A DNA stretch of 64,000 nucleotides from Bacteroides sp. UBA7333 (GCA_002471195.1 DKPN01000032.1:4086-68085); one strand, 5' to 3'; numbered from the stretch's first letter, positions 26,283 to 36,029 are shown. Notes: generated by a model not told the origin, from the letters alone. Made by a program: numbers and translations.

Positions 26283-28631
26283 TTATTTCTTTTTAGCCGG
26301 AGCTTTACGCTTTTTAGGAGCCGATTCAGCTTTCTCTTGTTGTAGCTTGATAATGTTGAAGCAAGTTTCAAGATTCAAGTCTTGTGGCACTACATTTTGA
26401 GGAATTTTGTAATTCTTCTTTTGATAGCTGATGTATGGGCCATAACGACCATTCATGATAAACATTTCAGGATCTTCGGCAAACTCTTTGATAAACTTCT
26501 GCTTCTCGGCTTCGCGCTTTTCTAATATTAATGCAATGGCCTCGTCCAAAGTAATCTCCATAGGGTCGACACCTTTCGGCATTGAGTAATATTTATCTTC
26601 ATGACGCACGTAAGGTCCAAAACGGCCGGCACCAATCGTAACCACATTATCTTCGAAATCGCCCAACGTACGAGGTAGTTTAAAGAGTTCTAATGCTTGC
26701 TCGAGGGTGATGGTTTCCATTGAAAGCTCTTTGTTGAGGCGTGCAAAACGAGGTTTTTCTTCTGCATCTGCGTCACCGATTTGAACCATAGGGCCAAAAC
26801 GTCCAATTTTTACCGATACGGTTTCGCCCGTTTTAGGGTGTTGTCCTAGTATACGTTCGCCCACCTTGCGCTCGCTTTTGAGTGCTAGTGTAGCTTCTAC
26901 AGCCGGATGAAATTGTGTATAGAATTTCTGCATGATGGTGTTCCATTGGATATCGCCATCGGCAATTTCATCGAACTCCTTCTCAATGTTAGCAGTAAAA
27001 TTGTAATTCAAAATGTGAGGGAAGTACTCGGTCAAGAAATCGTTTACCACAATACCGGTATCGGTAGGCAACAATTTCGATTTCTCAGCACCTACTATCT
27101 CTGTTTGTACATTGTGCGATACTTTTCCATCTCTCAAGGTAAGAACATTGTAGGGGCGTTCTTCACCGGTTTTTTCGCCTTTCACCACATATTCGCGTTG
27201 CTGAATGGTAGAGATGGTAGGAGCGTATGTTGATGGACGACCAATACCTAGCTCTTCTAGCTTGCGTACCAAACTAGCTTCGGTATAGCGCGGCGGACGC
27301 TGTGTAAAACGTTCGGTAGCTGTGATGCCTTTAGTCTCTAATTGCTGGCCTTTTGATAAAGGAGGCAATAGGCGGCTTTCGTCTTCTTGTTCGCTATCTT
27401 CATCATACGATTCTTTGTAGATGCGAAGAAAACCGTCGAAAGTAATCACTTCTCCCACCGCAGTAAAGTAATCGCCGTTGTTGCTGATTGCAATGGTTGC
27501 TGTGGTTTTTTCTAATTCGGCATCGGCCATTTGCGAAGCAATAGTACGTTTCCAAATTAAGTCGTAAAGACGCTTTTCTTGTGCACCCGCACTTACGGTT
27601 TCGTTTTCAATATAAGTAGGGCGGATGGCCTCATGTGCCTCTTGTGCACCTTTTGTTTTTGTAGTGAAATGTCTTACCTGTACATACTTTTCGCCCATCA
27701 TGCCGGTAATAGTTTTTTTACAATCGGCAATGGCATATTCAGAAAGATTTACCGAGTCGGTACGCATGTATGTGATCAAACCGGCTTCGTATAGCTTTTG
27801 AGCCAACATCATGGTTTGTGCCACCGTAAAGCCGAGTTTGCGAGCAGCTTCTTGCTGTAAAGTAGAAGTTGTAAAGGGTGCTGCCGGACTTTTTTTGGTA
27901 GGTTTTACCGCAATATTATCAATAGTATAGGCTGCATTTTTGCAACTTTCAAGAAACTGTTGTGCCTCTTCTTTGGTTTTGATGCGGCGGTTAAGTTCCG
28001 CTTTCATCTCAACCGGCTTTCCGTCTTTATCGGACACCAAGAAGATAGCAATTACACGATAGCTGGCTTCGCTTTCGAAGGCGTTGACTTCGCGTTCGCG
28101 TTCAACGATTAAGCGCACTGCCACCGATTGTACACGACCTGCCGACAAAGCCGGGCGAACTTTTTTCCACAATACAGGCGATAGTTCAAAACCTACAATG
28201 CGGTCGAGAACACGGCGAGCTTGTTGTGCATTCACCAAATTCATGTCAATCTCGCGAGGATTATCAATCGCCTTTAAGATGGCATTCTTTGTGATTTCAT
28301 GAAAAACAATACGCTTGGTATGTTCGGGGTTCAAATTTAATACCTCGTAAAGATGCCAGGCAATAGCTTCTCCTTCGCGGTCCTCATCGGATGCGAGCCA
28401 TATCATATCGGCTTTGCCAGCTTCTTGCTGTAAGTTTTTAACAACATCTTTCTTATCAGCAGGTATTTCGTATGTAGGTGCGAAGTCTTTGTCTATATCG
28501 ATGCTAAAGGATTTCTTTTTTAAATCCCTGATATGGCCATAGCTTGATAACACTTTAAAATCCTTTCCTAAGAATTTTTCAATGGTTTTGGCTTTGGCTG
28601 GAGACTCAACGATTACAAGGTTTTTTTGCAT
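26283..28631 (-). CDS. topA: DNA topoisomerase I (type IA)
   Basis: 782-residue enzyme relaxing negative supercoils. N-terminal TOPRIM domain (about 1-115, LVIVESPAKAKTIEKFLG and SDEDREGEAIAWHL), catalytic core with the active-site Tyr in LITYMRTDSVNLS, and EELGIGRPSTYAPT. Instead of zinc fingers the C-terminus has repeated GRFGPMVQIG, GAGRFGPYVRH and NGRYGPYISYQ modules, the Topo C-terminal repeat form usual in Bacteroidota, then a basic tail PKKRKAPAKKK. A TACTTTTG -7 box on the minus strand is at 28708-28715. Nothing unusual. Confidence 0.97.
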   Translation of the reverse strand: MQKNLVIVESPAKAKTIEKFLGKDFKVLSSYGHIRDLKKKSFSIDIDKDFAPTYEIPADKKDVVKNLQQEAGKADMIWLASDEDREGEAIAWHLYEVLNLNPEHTKRIVFHEITKNAILKAIDNPREIDMNLVNAQQARRVLDRIVGFELSPVLWKKVRPALSAGRVQSVAVRLIVEREREVNAFESEASYRVIAIFLVSDKDGKPVEMKAELNRRIKTKEEAQQFLESCKNAAYTIDNIAVKPTKKSPAAPFTTSTLQQEAARKLGFTVAQTMMLAQKLYEAGLITYMRTDSVNLSEYAIADCKKTITGMMGEKYVQVRHFTTKTKGAQEAHEAIRPTYIENETVSAGAQEKRLYDLIWKRTIASQMADAELEKTTATIAISNNGDYFTAVGEVITFDGFLRIYKESYDEDSEQEDESRLLPPLSKGQQLETKGITATERFTQRPPRYTEASLVRKLEELGIGRPSTYAPTISTIQQREYVVKGEKTGEERPYNVLTLRDGKVSHNVQTEIVGAEKSKLLPTDTGIVVNDFLTEYFPHILNYNFTANIEKEFDEIADGDIQWNTIMQKFYTQFHPAVEATLALKSERKVGERILGQHPKTGETVSVKIGRFGPMVQIGDADAEEKPRFARLNKELSMETITLEQALELFKLPRTLGDFEDNVVTIGAGRFGPYVRHEDKYYSMPKGVDPMEITLDEAIALILEKREAEKQKFIKEFAEDPEMFIMNGRYGPYISYQKKNYKIPQNVVPQDLNLETCFNIIKLQQEKAESAPKKRKAPAKKK

Positions 28632-28776
28632 AATCTGTAGTTATAAGTCTGCCAAGAAAGAGCTTATTGCAGTAATGAAACTCTTTTGCAAACATGTTAT
28701 TTGGGCGCAAAAGTAGAAAAAAAACGTAATTTGCACCTTATTATATAACAAAATATATAAATTATTTTACATAATA

Positions 28777-28826
28777 AAACGAATAGAGATAGATTTCTGT
28801 TCGAATCTATCCCTATTCGTTTTTGT
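28777..28826 (-). terminator. Terminator of the TPR/barrel operon
   Basis: ACGAATAGAGATAGATT / AATCTATCCCTATTCGT stem with one mismatch, flanked by A/T tracts; it is 20 bases past the barrel gene stop on the minus strand. Confidence 0.8.
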
Positions 28827-28846
28827 ATGATTCTGCTATTCTATTT

Positions 28847-30508
28847 CTAAAACTTATAGCTTAGCCCCACAAGAAAATTGAATTTTTCGGTGGGGTAGTT
28901 AAAGTACCAATCGTATTTTTGATTCAGTAAATTGTTGATGCGCGTATATGCCGAAAGCCCTTTGTAAAACTCGTAACTCGCGCCCAAGTATAAGTTGTTT
29001 ACGGCATTTACTTTAAAATGATCGACACCTACTTTAGGGCGGCGTATGTATTGATAACCTACGTTAATCAATAGATGGTCGATCGGACTGAAATCTGCAT
29101 TAAAATTCATTTCAAACTTAGGTTTCATTAATAATGCCCAATCGTTGATGTCGGCATTCCAATGACGATAGGTGGCTGCTGCCGATAGATTGACATACTG
29201 CTTGTACGAATAGGTGATGTTAGCACCCACGTAAGCATTGCTCATATTTTCGGTCGCGTAAATAATAGGCAATCGGCTGCTTGCTTCAATATTGGCCGGA
29301 GTCAAGTCGGCTGCATTATCACAATATAGCTCATCTTTCAAATCTTGGTAACCTCCGTAAATGTGAAACCACAACCCAACTTGTGTGCCAATACGTGCAC
29401 CAATCGAAGCGTTGATTTGCTCGTAGGTATTGGCCTCTTGTTGAAGAAGGAGTCCGTATGGGTTGTAAACCTCAAGACGGCGGAAGTCATTCAAAAGGCG
29501 TCCACCGGTAGCTTTAATATAGGTCACACATTTGTCTGTAATTACATATTCGGCCGTAATATTGGGAGATACCCTAAATGCTTTACCGTAGCCGGCTGCT
29601 ATATCGATATTGGCACCGATATTAACTCTCCAATAATCATTATCTATTTTATAGTAAGGATTAAAATCGATAGTGGTATAATCGTGCAAACCGGCACCGC
29701 TATAAAGCATATTATTCATAGCGATGGCTACTCCTACCGATTGCCCTTCACTGATTTGCCCCCATGCATTGGCGCGAGTTTTAATGCGATATTCGTCCAT
29801 GGCGCCATTATTGAATAGGTTCATTTTTCGCTGATATATCATGAAGTTGGTTTCTGCGTCAAATTGCAAAGGCAGATCTTCGCTAGTCGATTTTGCAGCT
29901 AAACGTACATCTCCTGAAGTGAATTTTTGAAGATGGCTCCATTCATTGGGAATAAAGTTAAAGTTGCTTAGACCAAACTGTCCGCCAATATTCATTACAA
30001 CCCGATCGAATTGATGTGCATATTGGATGGAGGCACGTGTGCGATAATAGTGCGATTTCCATTTTTCGGTGTCAAGTCCGGGCACCTCTAATTTTCCTTT
30101 TCTCCCTTCGATGTTAAAGAAAAAATCGATTTTGTCTTTGGGAGATAAAATAAGAAGGTAGTTGGCCAACGCATCCACGTTGCCATAATTGCCGGCACCC
30201 ACACGCACATAGCCTTTTTTAGGGTTGCTGGGCTTTTCGATTCCAATAAATGGCTGCATGGTAGAGGTAGGAATTGCGATTGAAGGCATGGCACTAATGG
30301 CATATTCTACCTGTTTTTTTACAACCACCGGTGCTTCAACCGCCGGCATTGTGTTTATTTTCACAGCATCATTGATGGTGGGTGTATATTCATTCTCTAT
30401 CACCATTACACGGTTAAGAGTAGTATCATTGGGCTGTGTTTGAGCAACAGCAGATGTTGTGCCTATGCTCATGATTAGCGAAGTTGCTATATATAAATAT
30501 CGATTCAT
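28847..30508 (-). CDS. Outer-membrane beta-barrel protein (TonB-receptor-like barrel without plug)
   Basis: 553 residues, signal peptide 1-22 (SAVAQ). After an N-terminal extracytoplasmic stretch (VMVIENEYTPTINDAVKINT, 30-80) the rest alternates aromatic and polar residues as amphipathic beta-strands, starting KKGYVRVGAGNYGNVDA, and ends ...FNFLVGLSYKF with a C-terminal Phe, typical of BAM-inserted barrels. The size allows a barrel of 16 or more strands but no plug domain was found, so it is not a normal TonB-dependent receptor. It follows the TPR gene by 11 bases and probably works with it. The function is not recognised. Confidence 0.8.
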   Translation of the reverse strand: MNRYLYIATSLIMSIGTTSAVAQTQPNDTTLNRVMVIENEYTPTINDAVKINTMPAVEAPVVVKKQVEYAISAMPSIAIPTSTMQPFIGIEKPSNPKKGYVRVGAGNYGNVDALANYLLILSPKDKIDFFFNIEGRKGKLEVPGLDTEKWKSHYYRTRASIQYAHQFDRVVMNIGGQFGLSNFNFIPNEWSHLQKFTSGDVRLAAKSTSEDLPLQFDAETNFMIYQRKMNLFNNGAMDEYRIKTRANAWGQISEGQSVGVAIAMNNMLYSGAGLHDYTTIDFNPYYKIDNDYWRVNIGANIDIAAGYGKAFRVSPNITAEYVITDKCVTYIKATGGRLLNDFRRLEVYNPYGLLLQQEANTYEQINASIGARIGTQVGLWFHIYGGYQDLKDELYCDNAADLTPANIEASSRLPIIYATENMSNAYVGANITYSYKQYVNLSAAATYRHWNADINDWALLMKPKFEMNFNADFSPIDHLLINVGYQYIRRPKVGVDHFKVNAVNNLYLGASYEFYKGLSAYTRINNLLNQKYDWYFNYPTEKFNFLVGLSYKF

Positions 30509-30519
30509 TGTCTCTTGTT

Positions 30520-33500
30520 TTATTGATTCAACTTTTCTAGTCGGCTATTGATCATAGAGGTGATGTCATCGTTGCCTTCGTAGTTTTGTTGCAAACTCAA
30601 AAGGTATTGGCGTGCATCTACAGGTTTGCCAAGCGCCACATAAACATCTGATAAAAGTACAAAGCTACGTGCCAACCAATACATATGGGGTGTGCTTTGG
30701 TCGATGTAGGCAATCAGCTGTTTTTCGGCATCGTTATATTGCTTGTTGTTGTATGCCTGCTCTGCCAATAGATATTTGGCTTCGGCTCCATACACATTGC
30801 GTGTGTCTTTTGCCAAAAATCTTAAATCGTCGGTAGCATCGTTGTTCGCATTCAAATTTAAATAGGCTTTTGCACGATAATAATGAGCTTCGTTGCTTAC
30901 CTCGGGCGAAAGTTTATTTTCGTTGAGCAACATCGTAGCTGCATTGATGGTTTCAACATCATCGCTCAACACAAACGCAGAACGAAGCATTCCGGTAGTG
31001 GCCAAAATGCGTCGATCGGGTTGCATGGTTTTGTCGCGAAGCAATTTATAGTTTTGCAATGCGTCTGCAAAGCGATGTTGGTTAAACAGTACCTCGGCAC
31101 GCATCAACAGAGCTTCTTGTGCATACGGGCTATCGGGATATCTAAGAATAGCCTCTGTGTGACTAAGAACATTGTCGTAATCTTTTTGATCATTGGCAAT
31201 GGTTCCCAAATAATAGTGAGCATTCAGTGTAAAAGCTCCATCAGGATAAGATTGCAAGTATTTGCCGAAACTTCCTTTGGCCTCTTCGGTACGACCGCGA
31301 AGATAAATTTTCTCGGCAGCCATGTAGGTTAATGAATCTTGCTCGGTAGCATCAAAACGGATATTGCCCGGCATGGCATTGGCCAAGGCTGCAAACTCGT
31401 CGATTTTATTCATATCCACATAGATTGATTTCAGGTCGAGCATGGCCAAACGTGCCTCCTCACTGCCAGGATAGGTTTTAACTACATGTTTGTAGGCATT
31501 AATCGCCTTGTCATAGCTGCCAGCCTGATAGTGCAATAGCCCAATCTCGGCAGCTGCTTTTCGGCTGATAGGACTATTGGGGTACTTGCTCAATAGTTCA
31601 TTAAACGAACTGATGGCTTGTGCGTTGTTATCCATCATTACATACGAGCGCCCCTTCTCGTAGAGTGCGTTCACCGCATATTGAGAGTTGGGATATTTGC
31701 CCATCAATCGGTTTAAAAGAGTGATTTTGCCCGAATAGTCTTTCTGCAATCCCGACACAAAAGCCATTTGATAGAATGCATAATCGCCGGCATTTGGATG
31801 AATTGTTTCTGATAGGGCATAATAATGTTTTGCATCATCAAACTGGCGACTTTGCAAATAAGTATCGGCAATACGATTGTTGGCATCGGCCAAAACCGGG
31901 TTGTTGCTCGTTTGTCCTACCATTTCGGCATACCTCAAGAAATGGGTTCTTGCCTCTGCATACCGTTTCTGATCGAAGGCCACATAGCCCAGATTATAAT
32001 AGGCTTGCGCATTCATCTCTCTGTTTGCTTGCTTGCTGTTTTGTAAAAACTGTTTAAAGCTTTGTTCAGCACCATTCAAATTGCCCAAACGGTATAGCGA
32101 TTCGCCCTTCCAGTACATGGCATCGGCCTTGATGGGTTGATTGTATTGCCCCGATGCAATCGATTGATTAAAGTAATCGACTGCCTGATTGAAGTTTGAA
32201 TTGGCAAAAGCCTGTGTGCCCAGTTGGAACAATATCTTTTGTTTCGCTTCCACAATACGGCGATCGGGGTGTTTGATACGCTCAATCGACTTTAATGCTG
32301 CTTCATAGCTACGTGTGGTAAGGTAGGTTTCAACTAGATAGTTGCTTACCATATCTTTGTAGGGCGATTGTGGATAATCGTTTAAGAACTTTTCGAAAGC
32401 TACTACCGATTCGCCAAAGCCCGAATACGAAGATTCGTGAAGTGCCAAAGCATAGTTGTAGGCAGCTTGCTCTTTTACGTTAGGATCGAAATCCATGGCT
32501 GCTGCTTGTTCAAAAGCCATTCGTGCTTTGTTGCGCTCTGATAAATTGATATAGGCAAGTCCCATATGTAAATAGGCATTTTGTGCCAATTCATCGGTTG
32601 CTGTTGCGCTGCGTCCTAATGCTTCGGCAGCTTTCGAGTTAACACCCGTTTGATAATAGCTCATGCCCAACATGTAAAGTGCATTGCGGCGAGGCATCGC
32701 GATATGATCGGCATAATACTCCAGTGCCTTGATGGCTGCGTCGTATTTGCGCATATAGTAGTCGGCCTCTCCCAATATGCGATACATCTCTACGGTATAT
32801 TCATTGTTGCTATAATGCGAAAGATAGTTTTGTGCCACTATCTCGGCCTTATCGTAATTGTGCTTCAATAAATAAATTTCGGCGATATAATAGGGTACAA
32901 GCTCTTGATATTTATCATTGTCTTGCAATGAAAGAAATCCGTTTAACGCTTCGTCGTAGCGTTGCTGTGCATAGCGAATGTACGAAAGATAATAGGTGCA
33001 GTCGATAGCATATTTGGGGCTGGTGCCTTTGAGCATCTCAAACCATATGGCAGCCTCTTTTAGATTGCCTATTTCGAGAAAGCATACCGCTTGAAGATAG
33101 GTCATGAGGTCGCGTTCTTGATTGGGTAGCATATACAATTCGGATGAGTTGAACATGGCCAATGCGCGATTAAAATCGCGATGATAAAAATAACATGCCC
33201 CCATCATAGCGTATATGCGATTGGCATAAGGCGAATCGGGATATACCTCGAGATAGTTTTCGAACAGTTGTAAGCATTTAGGGTTGCGTAGTTCGTATTG
33301 TGTACAAGCTAGCATGTATTCGGCCTCTTCGCGCATGTTGCTTTGAGGCATCTCACTTACAAAGTTTTGCAATAGGCTATTGGCAACGGCGTAGTTCTGT
33401 TGCAAAAACATGTTTCTTCCCTCTTCATAAAGATTGTTGGGCGAGGTGATTTTGTCGATGTTTTGTGCTGATACTGTTATCGGTAGTGTACAGGCCATGG

Positions 33501-33531
33501 CACATATAAATCGCGAAATTCTTCTTTTCAT
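30520..33531 (-). CDS. Large periplasmic tetratricopeptide-repeat protein
   Basis: 1003 residues, signal peptide 1-23 (LPITVSAQ). From about residue 25 to the end it is a continuous superhelix of TPR-like repeats of the YbgF/BamD kind; examples are YPDSPYANRIYAMMGACYF, AYYNLGYVAFDQKRYAEA and YPNSPISRKAAAEIGLLHY. Proteins of this kind serve as scaffolds, often for outer-membrane assembly. No enzymatic domain was found. It is the first gene of an operon with the barrel protein 11 bases downstream. A TATTTTTG -7 box on the minus strand is at 33551-33558. The exact role is unknown. Confidence 0.88.
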   Translation of the reverse strand: MKRRISRFICAMACTLPITVSAQNIDKITSPNNLYEEGRNMFLQQNYAVANSLLQNFVSEMPQSNMREEAEYMLACTQYELRNPKCLQLFENYLEVYPDSPYANRIYAMMGACYFYHRDFNRALAMFNSSELYMLPNQERDLMTYLQAVCFLEIGNLKEAAIWFEMLKGTSPKYAIDCTYYLSYIRYAQQRYDEALNGFLSLQDNDKYQELVPYYIAEIYLLKHNYDKAEIVAQNYLSHYSNNEYTVEMYRILGEADYYMRKYDAAIKALEYYADHIAMPRRNALYMLGMSYYQTGVNSKAAEALGRSATATDELAQNAYLHMGLAYINLSERNKARMAFEQAAAMDFDPNVKEQAAYNYALALHESSYSGFGESVVAFEKFLNDYPQSPYKDMVSNYLVETYLTTRSYEAALKSIERIKHPDRRIVEAKQKILFQLGTQAFANSNFNQAVDYFNQSIASGQYNQPIKADAMYWKGESLYRLGNLNGAEQSFKQFLQNSKQANREMNAQAYYNLGYVAFDQKRYAEARTHFLRYAEMVGQTSNNPVLADANNRIADTYLQSRQFDDAKHYYALSETIHPNAGDYAFYQMAFVSGLQKDYSGKITLLNRLMGKYPNSQYAVNALYEKGRSYVMMDNNAQAISSFNELLSKYPNSPISRKAAAEIGLLHYQAGSYDKAINAYKHVVKTYPGSEEARLAMLDLKSIYVDMNKIDEFAALANAMPGNIRFDATEQDSLTYMAAEKIYLRGRTEEAKGSFGKYLQSYPDGAFTLNAHYYLGTIANDQKDYDNVLSHTEAILRYPDSPYAQEALLMRAEVLFNQHRFADALQNYKLLRDKTMQPDRRILATTGMLRSAFVLSDDVETINAATMLLNENKLSPEVSNEAHYYRAKAYLNLNANNDATDDLRFLAKDTRNVYGAEAKYLLAEQAYNNKQYNDAEKQLIAYIDQSTPHMYWLARSFVLLSDVYVALGKPVDARQYLLSLQQNYEGNDDITSMINSRLEKLNQ

Positions 33532-33597
33532 ATTCGTTAGGGTGTTTTTACAAAAATACGATTATCTTATCTACTACTCTCATTTCTTGTATAAGAA

Positions 33598-34119
33598 TTA
33601 TATTTCTTTTATAAACTCTGTTAACGCTTTTCGGATCGATGCTAAACCGAATAGCGAAGGGTCGATTTGATGGAGTGGAACGTAAAAAAGCTCTTGGGCA
33701 TCATCCTGTGCCACCGGTTCTTTATTGCCATCTATTTTGCATGCATAAAAAAGATCGAGGGTGTGTACTTCAAATCCTGAATACATGTAAAGATTGGGTA
33801 ATGAAAAAAGATATCTAGTTTCGATCACGGTGAGTCCTGTTTCTTCTAGCACCTCGCGTGCTACCCCTTCTTCGCCGGTTTCGAAAGAATCGATAAAACC
33901 GCCCGGCAAGTCGAGTGTGCCTTTGGCGGGATCTTTGGCACGCCTACACACCAATAACTCCTCTTTTTCGTTGAAAATAAGGGCTACAGTGGCGGCAGAT
34001 GGATTGAAATAATAGACAAACCCACATGCCTCGCAACGTTTCGACTTTTCGTTGTTGATGATAAAGTGGTTTGATCCGCATTCGGGACAGTACATAAACT
34101 GATACAGAGGATGTTTCAT
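33598..34119 (-). CDS. NUDIX hydrolase with N-terminal zinc ribbon
   Basis: 173 residues. The N-terminus has a four-Cys zinc ribbon (CPECGSNHFI and CEACGFVYY, residues 9-35) as in NudC-like enzymes. A complete Nudix box follows at about 78-100 (GGFIDSFETGEEGVAREVLE then ETGL), with the GX5EX7REUXEEXGU spacing. It should hydrolyse a nucleoside diphosphate linked to another moiety; the substrate is not determined by the sequence. It lacks the NudC SQPWPFPxS motif, so an NADH pyrophosphatase call is not justified. A TACATTTG -7 box on the minus strand lies at 34141-34148. Confidence 0.92.
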   Translation of the reverse strand: MKHPLYQFMYCPECGSNHFIINNEKSKRCEACGFVYYFNPSAATVALIFNEKEELLVCRRAKDPAKGTLDLPGGFIDSFETGEEGVAREVLEETGLTVIETRYLFSLPNLYMYSGFEVHTLDLFYACKIDGNKEPVAQDDAQELFYVPLHQIDPSLFGLASIRKALTEFIKEI

Positions 34120-34190
34120 TGTTGTTTAATCTCGTTTCTGCAAATGTATAAAAAGATGTTCAATAATAGATAGTTTACCATTTATATCGT

Positions 34191-34198
34191 TAACTTTG
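34191..34198 (+). promoter_or_regulatory. Possible -7 box upstream of the inositol-monophosphatase gene
   Basis: TAACTTTG matches TANNTTTG but lies about 195 bases before the ATG. If used, the 22-bp repeat array B would be in the 5' untranslated leader. The opposite-strand box for the NUDIX gene is 43 bases away (34141-34148). Confidence 0.35.
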
Positions 34199-34231
34199 TA
34201 ACAAGCGGTATGCCCCAATTGTTGACAACGT

Positions 34232-34319
34232 GCTACTTGTTTGGTGGGTGTGCGGAGTTACCACGGTAAATCAGTGGAATTAGCACGGTGGTTGTGCACA
34301 TCTACCCCGCCTCGTTTTA
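34232..34319. repeat. 22-bp phased degenerate repeat array B
   Basis: Four successive 22-base units from 34232. The second (34254) begins GGAGTTACCACGGTAAAT and the third (34276) GGAATTAGCACGGTGG. The first and third share GGTGGGTGTGC / GGTGGTTGTGC at their ends. The fourth (34298) keeps only the TACC core. Array A at 16347-16432 has the same unit types in the same order. It lies between divergent NUDIX and monophosphatase genes and contains no ORF. Confidence 0.6.
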
Positions 34320-34392
34320 ACACGGGTTGTGTGTGGTGAATATTGCGTTGGATGCTGTTTATGTAGTTATCTTCAAAATCTTATAAAATACG

Positions 34393-35193
34393 ATGCATTT
34401 AGAACGATTAACAGAGAAAATTTGTGCCATAGCACGTAGTTGTGGTGCTTTTCTTCGTGAAGAGCGCAACGCCTTTTCGCGCGATAGTGTAGAGAGTAAG
34501 CAAGCGCACGATTATGTATCGTACGTAGATAAGGAATCGGAAAAACGGCTGGTCAAAGCGCTCTCTGAAATATTGCCCGAAGCCGGTTTTATTGCCGAAG
34601 AGGGTACTGCCTCTTATCATGGCGAAATGTATTGTTGGGTGATCGATCCGCTCGATGGCACTACCAACTACATACATGATAATGCCCCCTATTGTGTGAG
34701 TATTGCTTTGCATCGGGGAACAGAAATGCTGATAGGTGTGGTATATGAGGTGTGTCGAGATGAGTGCTTTTATGCTTGGAAAGGTGGAGGCGCATGGCTA
34801 AACGGTTACTCCATCAATGTATCGGATGTAGATCGGTTAGATGATGCTTTTGTGTTTTGCGAGCTTCCTTATAATGCTGATGCATATCAATCGACAGCTC
34901 TCTATCTGATAAAGCATCTTTATGGCAAAATAGGGGGCATCCGAATGAATGGATCGGCTGCCGCAGCCATTTGTTATGTTGCAGCAGGACGTTTCGAGGC
35001 ATGGGCCGAAGCCTTTATTGGGCATTGGGATTATGCTGCCGCTGCTCTTATTGTGATTGAGGCGGGTGGACGAGTGACCGATTTTTATGGGAGTGTCGAT
35101 TTTATTGGTGGACATCATATCATTGCCAGCAATGCAAAGCTGCATCACTTGTTTACCGATTTGTTGCCGGAGGCTCTTCCAAAAGGAATGTGA
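34393..35193 (+). CDS. Inositol monophosphatase family protein (SuhB-like)
   Basis: 266-residue Mg-dependent phosphomonoesterase. Metal-site motifs: DYVSYVDKESE, IAEEG (metal-binding Glu), WVIDPLDGTTNYIHD (the DPxDGTxN signature) and FIGHWDYAAAALIVIEAGG. The family covers inositol-1-phosphatases, SuhB and related sugar- or nucleotide-phosphatases; the exact substrate cannot be fixed. In Bacteroidota, where inositol lipids occur, an inositol-phosphate substrate is plausible but is an inference. comF follows after 21 bases. Confidence 0.92.
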   Translation: MHLERLTEKICAIARSCGAFLREERNAFSRDSVESKQAHDYVSYVDKESEKRLVKALSEILPEAGFIAEEGTASYHGEMYCWVIDPLDGTTNYIHDNAPYCVSIALHRGTEMLIGVVYEVCRDECFYAWKGGGAWLNGYSINVSDVDRLDDAFVFCELPYNADAYQSTALYLIKHLYGKIGGIRMNGSAAAAICYVAAGRFEAWAEAFIGHWDYAAAALIVIEAGGRVTDFYGSVDFIGGHHIIASNAKLHHLFTDLLPEALPKGM

Positions 35194-35214
35194 TGAACTA
35201 GATCTGTTAATACG

Positions 35215-35910
35215 ATGAAGTGGCGCCGGTGGTTTGATGCATTTGTCATGCTTTTTTATCCAAAAGTGTGTTTGGTATGTGCGATGCCGCTTCGCGCTTC
35301 TGAAGAGTGTCTATGTGTGAAATGTCAAATCGAAATGCCTCGTACCAATCTGCATTTAAAGAAAGACAATGAAGCCGAGCAACTTTTTTGGGGAAAGCTT
35401 GAAATAGAACGTGTCTCTGCTTATTTCTATTATCGCCGGGGAAGCGATTATCGTGAAATCATTCATCAGTTAAAATATAAAGGTAGGCAAGAGGTAGGGC
35501 GGATGATGGGGCGTTGTATGGCGGCCGAGTTGAGTGATGTCGGTTTTTTTTCGGAAATCGATTTGATCATTCCCATTCCCTTGCATGCAAAGAAAAAAAG
35601 TAGTCGAGGTTATAATCAAAGTGAGTGCATTGCCGAGGGTATTTCGGCATTTACCGGAATCTGTGTAGATGCTACATCTGTGTCGCGACAAAAGTATACT
35701 GCTACACAGACTCGTAAATCTGTATATGAACGATGGGCAAACGTAGATGGTATTTTTGAATTGAGTAATTCCGAAAAATTTGTAGGTAAACACATCTTAT
35801 TGGTAGATGATGTATTGACTACCGGAGCTACTTGCGCTGCATGTGCCGCTGTATTTGCCAACACACCCGATATAAAATTGAGTGTACTTACTTTGGCGAT
35901 GGCTAAATAG
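35215..35910 (+). CDS. ComF-family phosphoribosyltransferase-like protein
   Basis: 231 residues. N-terminal double zinc-ribbon (CLVCAMPLRASEECLCVKCQ) and C-terminal PRTase-type I domain with the PRPP-binding loop HILLVDDVLTTGATCAA. ComF proteins take part in natural DNA uptake in some bacteria. Homologues are widespread in non-competent species, so the role here is open. Co-transcribed with the monophosphatase gene (21-base gap) and ended by the terminator beside the tRNA genes. Confidence 0.93.
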   Translation: MKWRRWFDAFVMLFYPKVCLVCAMPLRASEECLCVKCQIEMPRTNLHLKKDNEAEQLFWGKLEIERVSAYFYYRRGSDYREIIHQLKYKGRQEVGRMMGRCMAAELSDVGFFSEIDLIIPIPLHAKKKSSRGYNQSECIAEGISAFTGICVDATSVSRQKYTATQTRKSVYERWANVDGIFELSNSEKFVGKHILLVDDVLTTGATCAACAAVFANTPDIKLSVLTLAMAK

Positions 35911-35924
35911 TAGGGGGTATAACA

Positions 35925-35955
35925 AAAAAAGGTCCGCATGATGCGAACCTTTTTG
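35925..35955. terminator. Terminator between comF and the tRNA-Asn pair
   Basis: AAAAAGGTCCGCAT / ATGCGAACCTTTT inverted repeat with one mismatch, A tract left and T tract right. It ends one base before the tRNA 3' end, so it also serves the minus-strand tRNA transcript. Confidence 0.75.
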
Positions 35956-36029
35956 CTCTTCCTCTTGGACTTGAACCAAGGACCCTCTGATTAACAGTCA
36001 GATGCTCTAACCGACTGAGCTAAGGAAGA
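35956..36029 (-). tRNA. tRNA-Asn (GTT), copy 1
   Basis: Folded by hand: acceptor TCTTCCT/AGGAAGA perfect 7 bp, D-arm GCTC/GAGC, anticodon stem TCTGA/TCAGA around loop CTGTTAA (anticodon GTT), variable GGGTC, T-arm CTTGG/CCAAG with TTCAAGT, discriminator G. 74 nt. CCA is not encoded. Confidence 0.97.

Noticed and set aside
28847..30508. TonB-dependent receptor
   Set aside because: 553 residues without a plug or TonB box; described as a barrel only.
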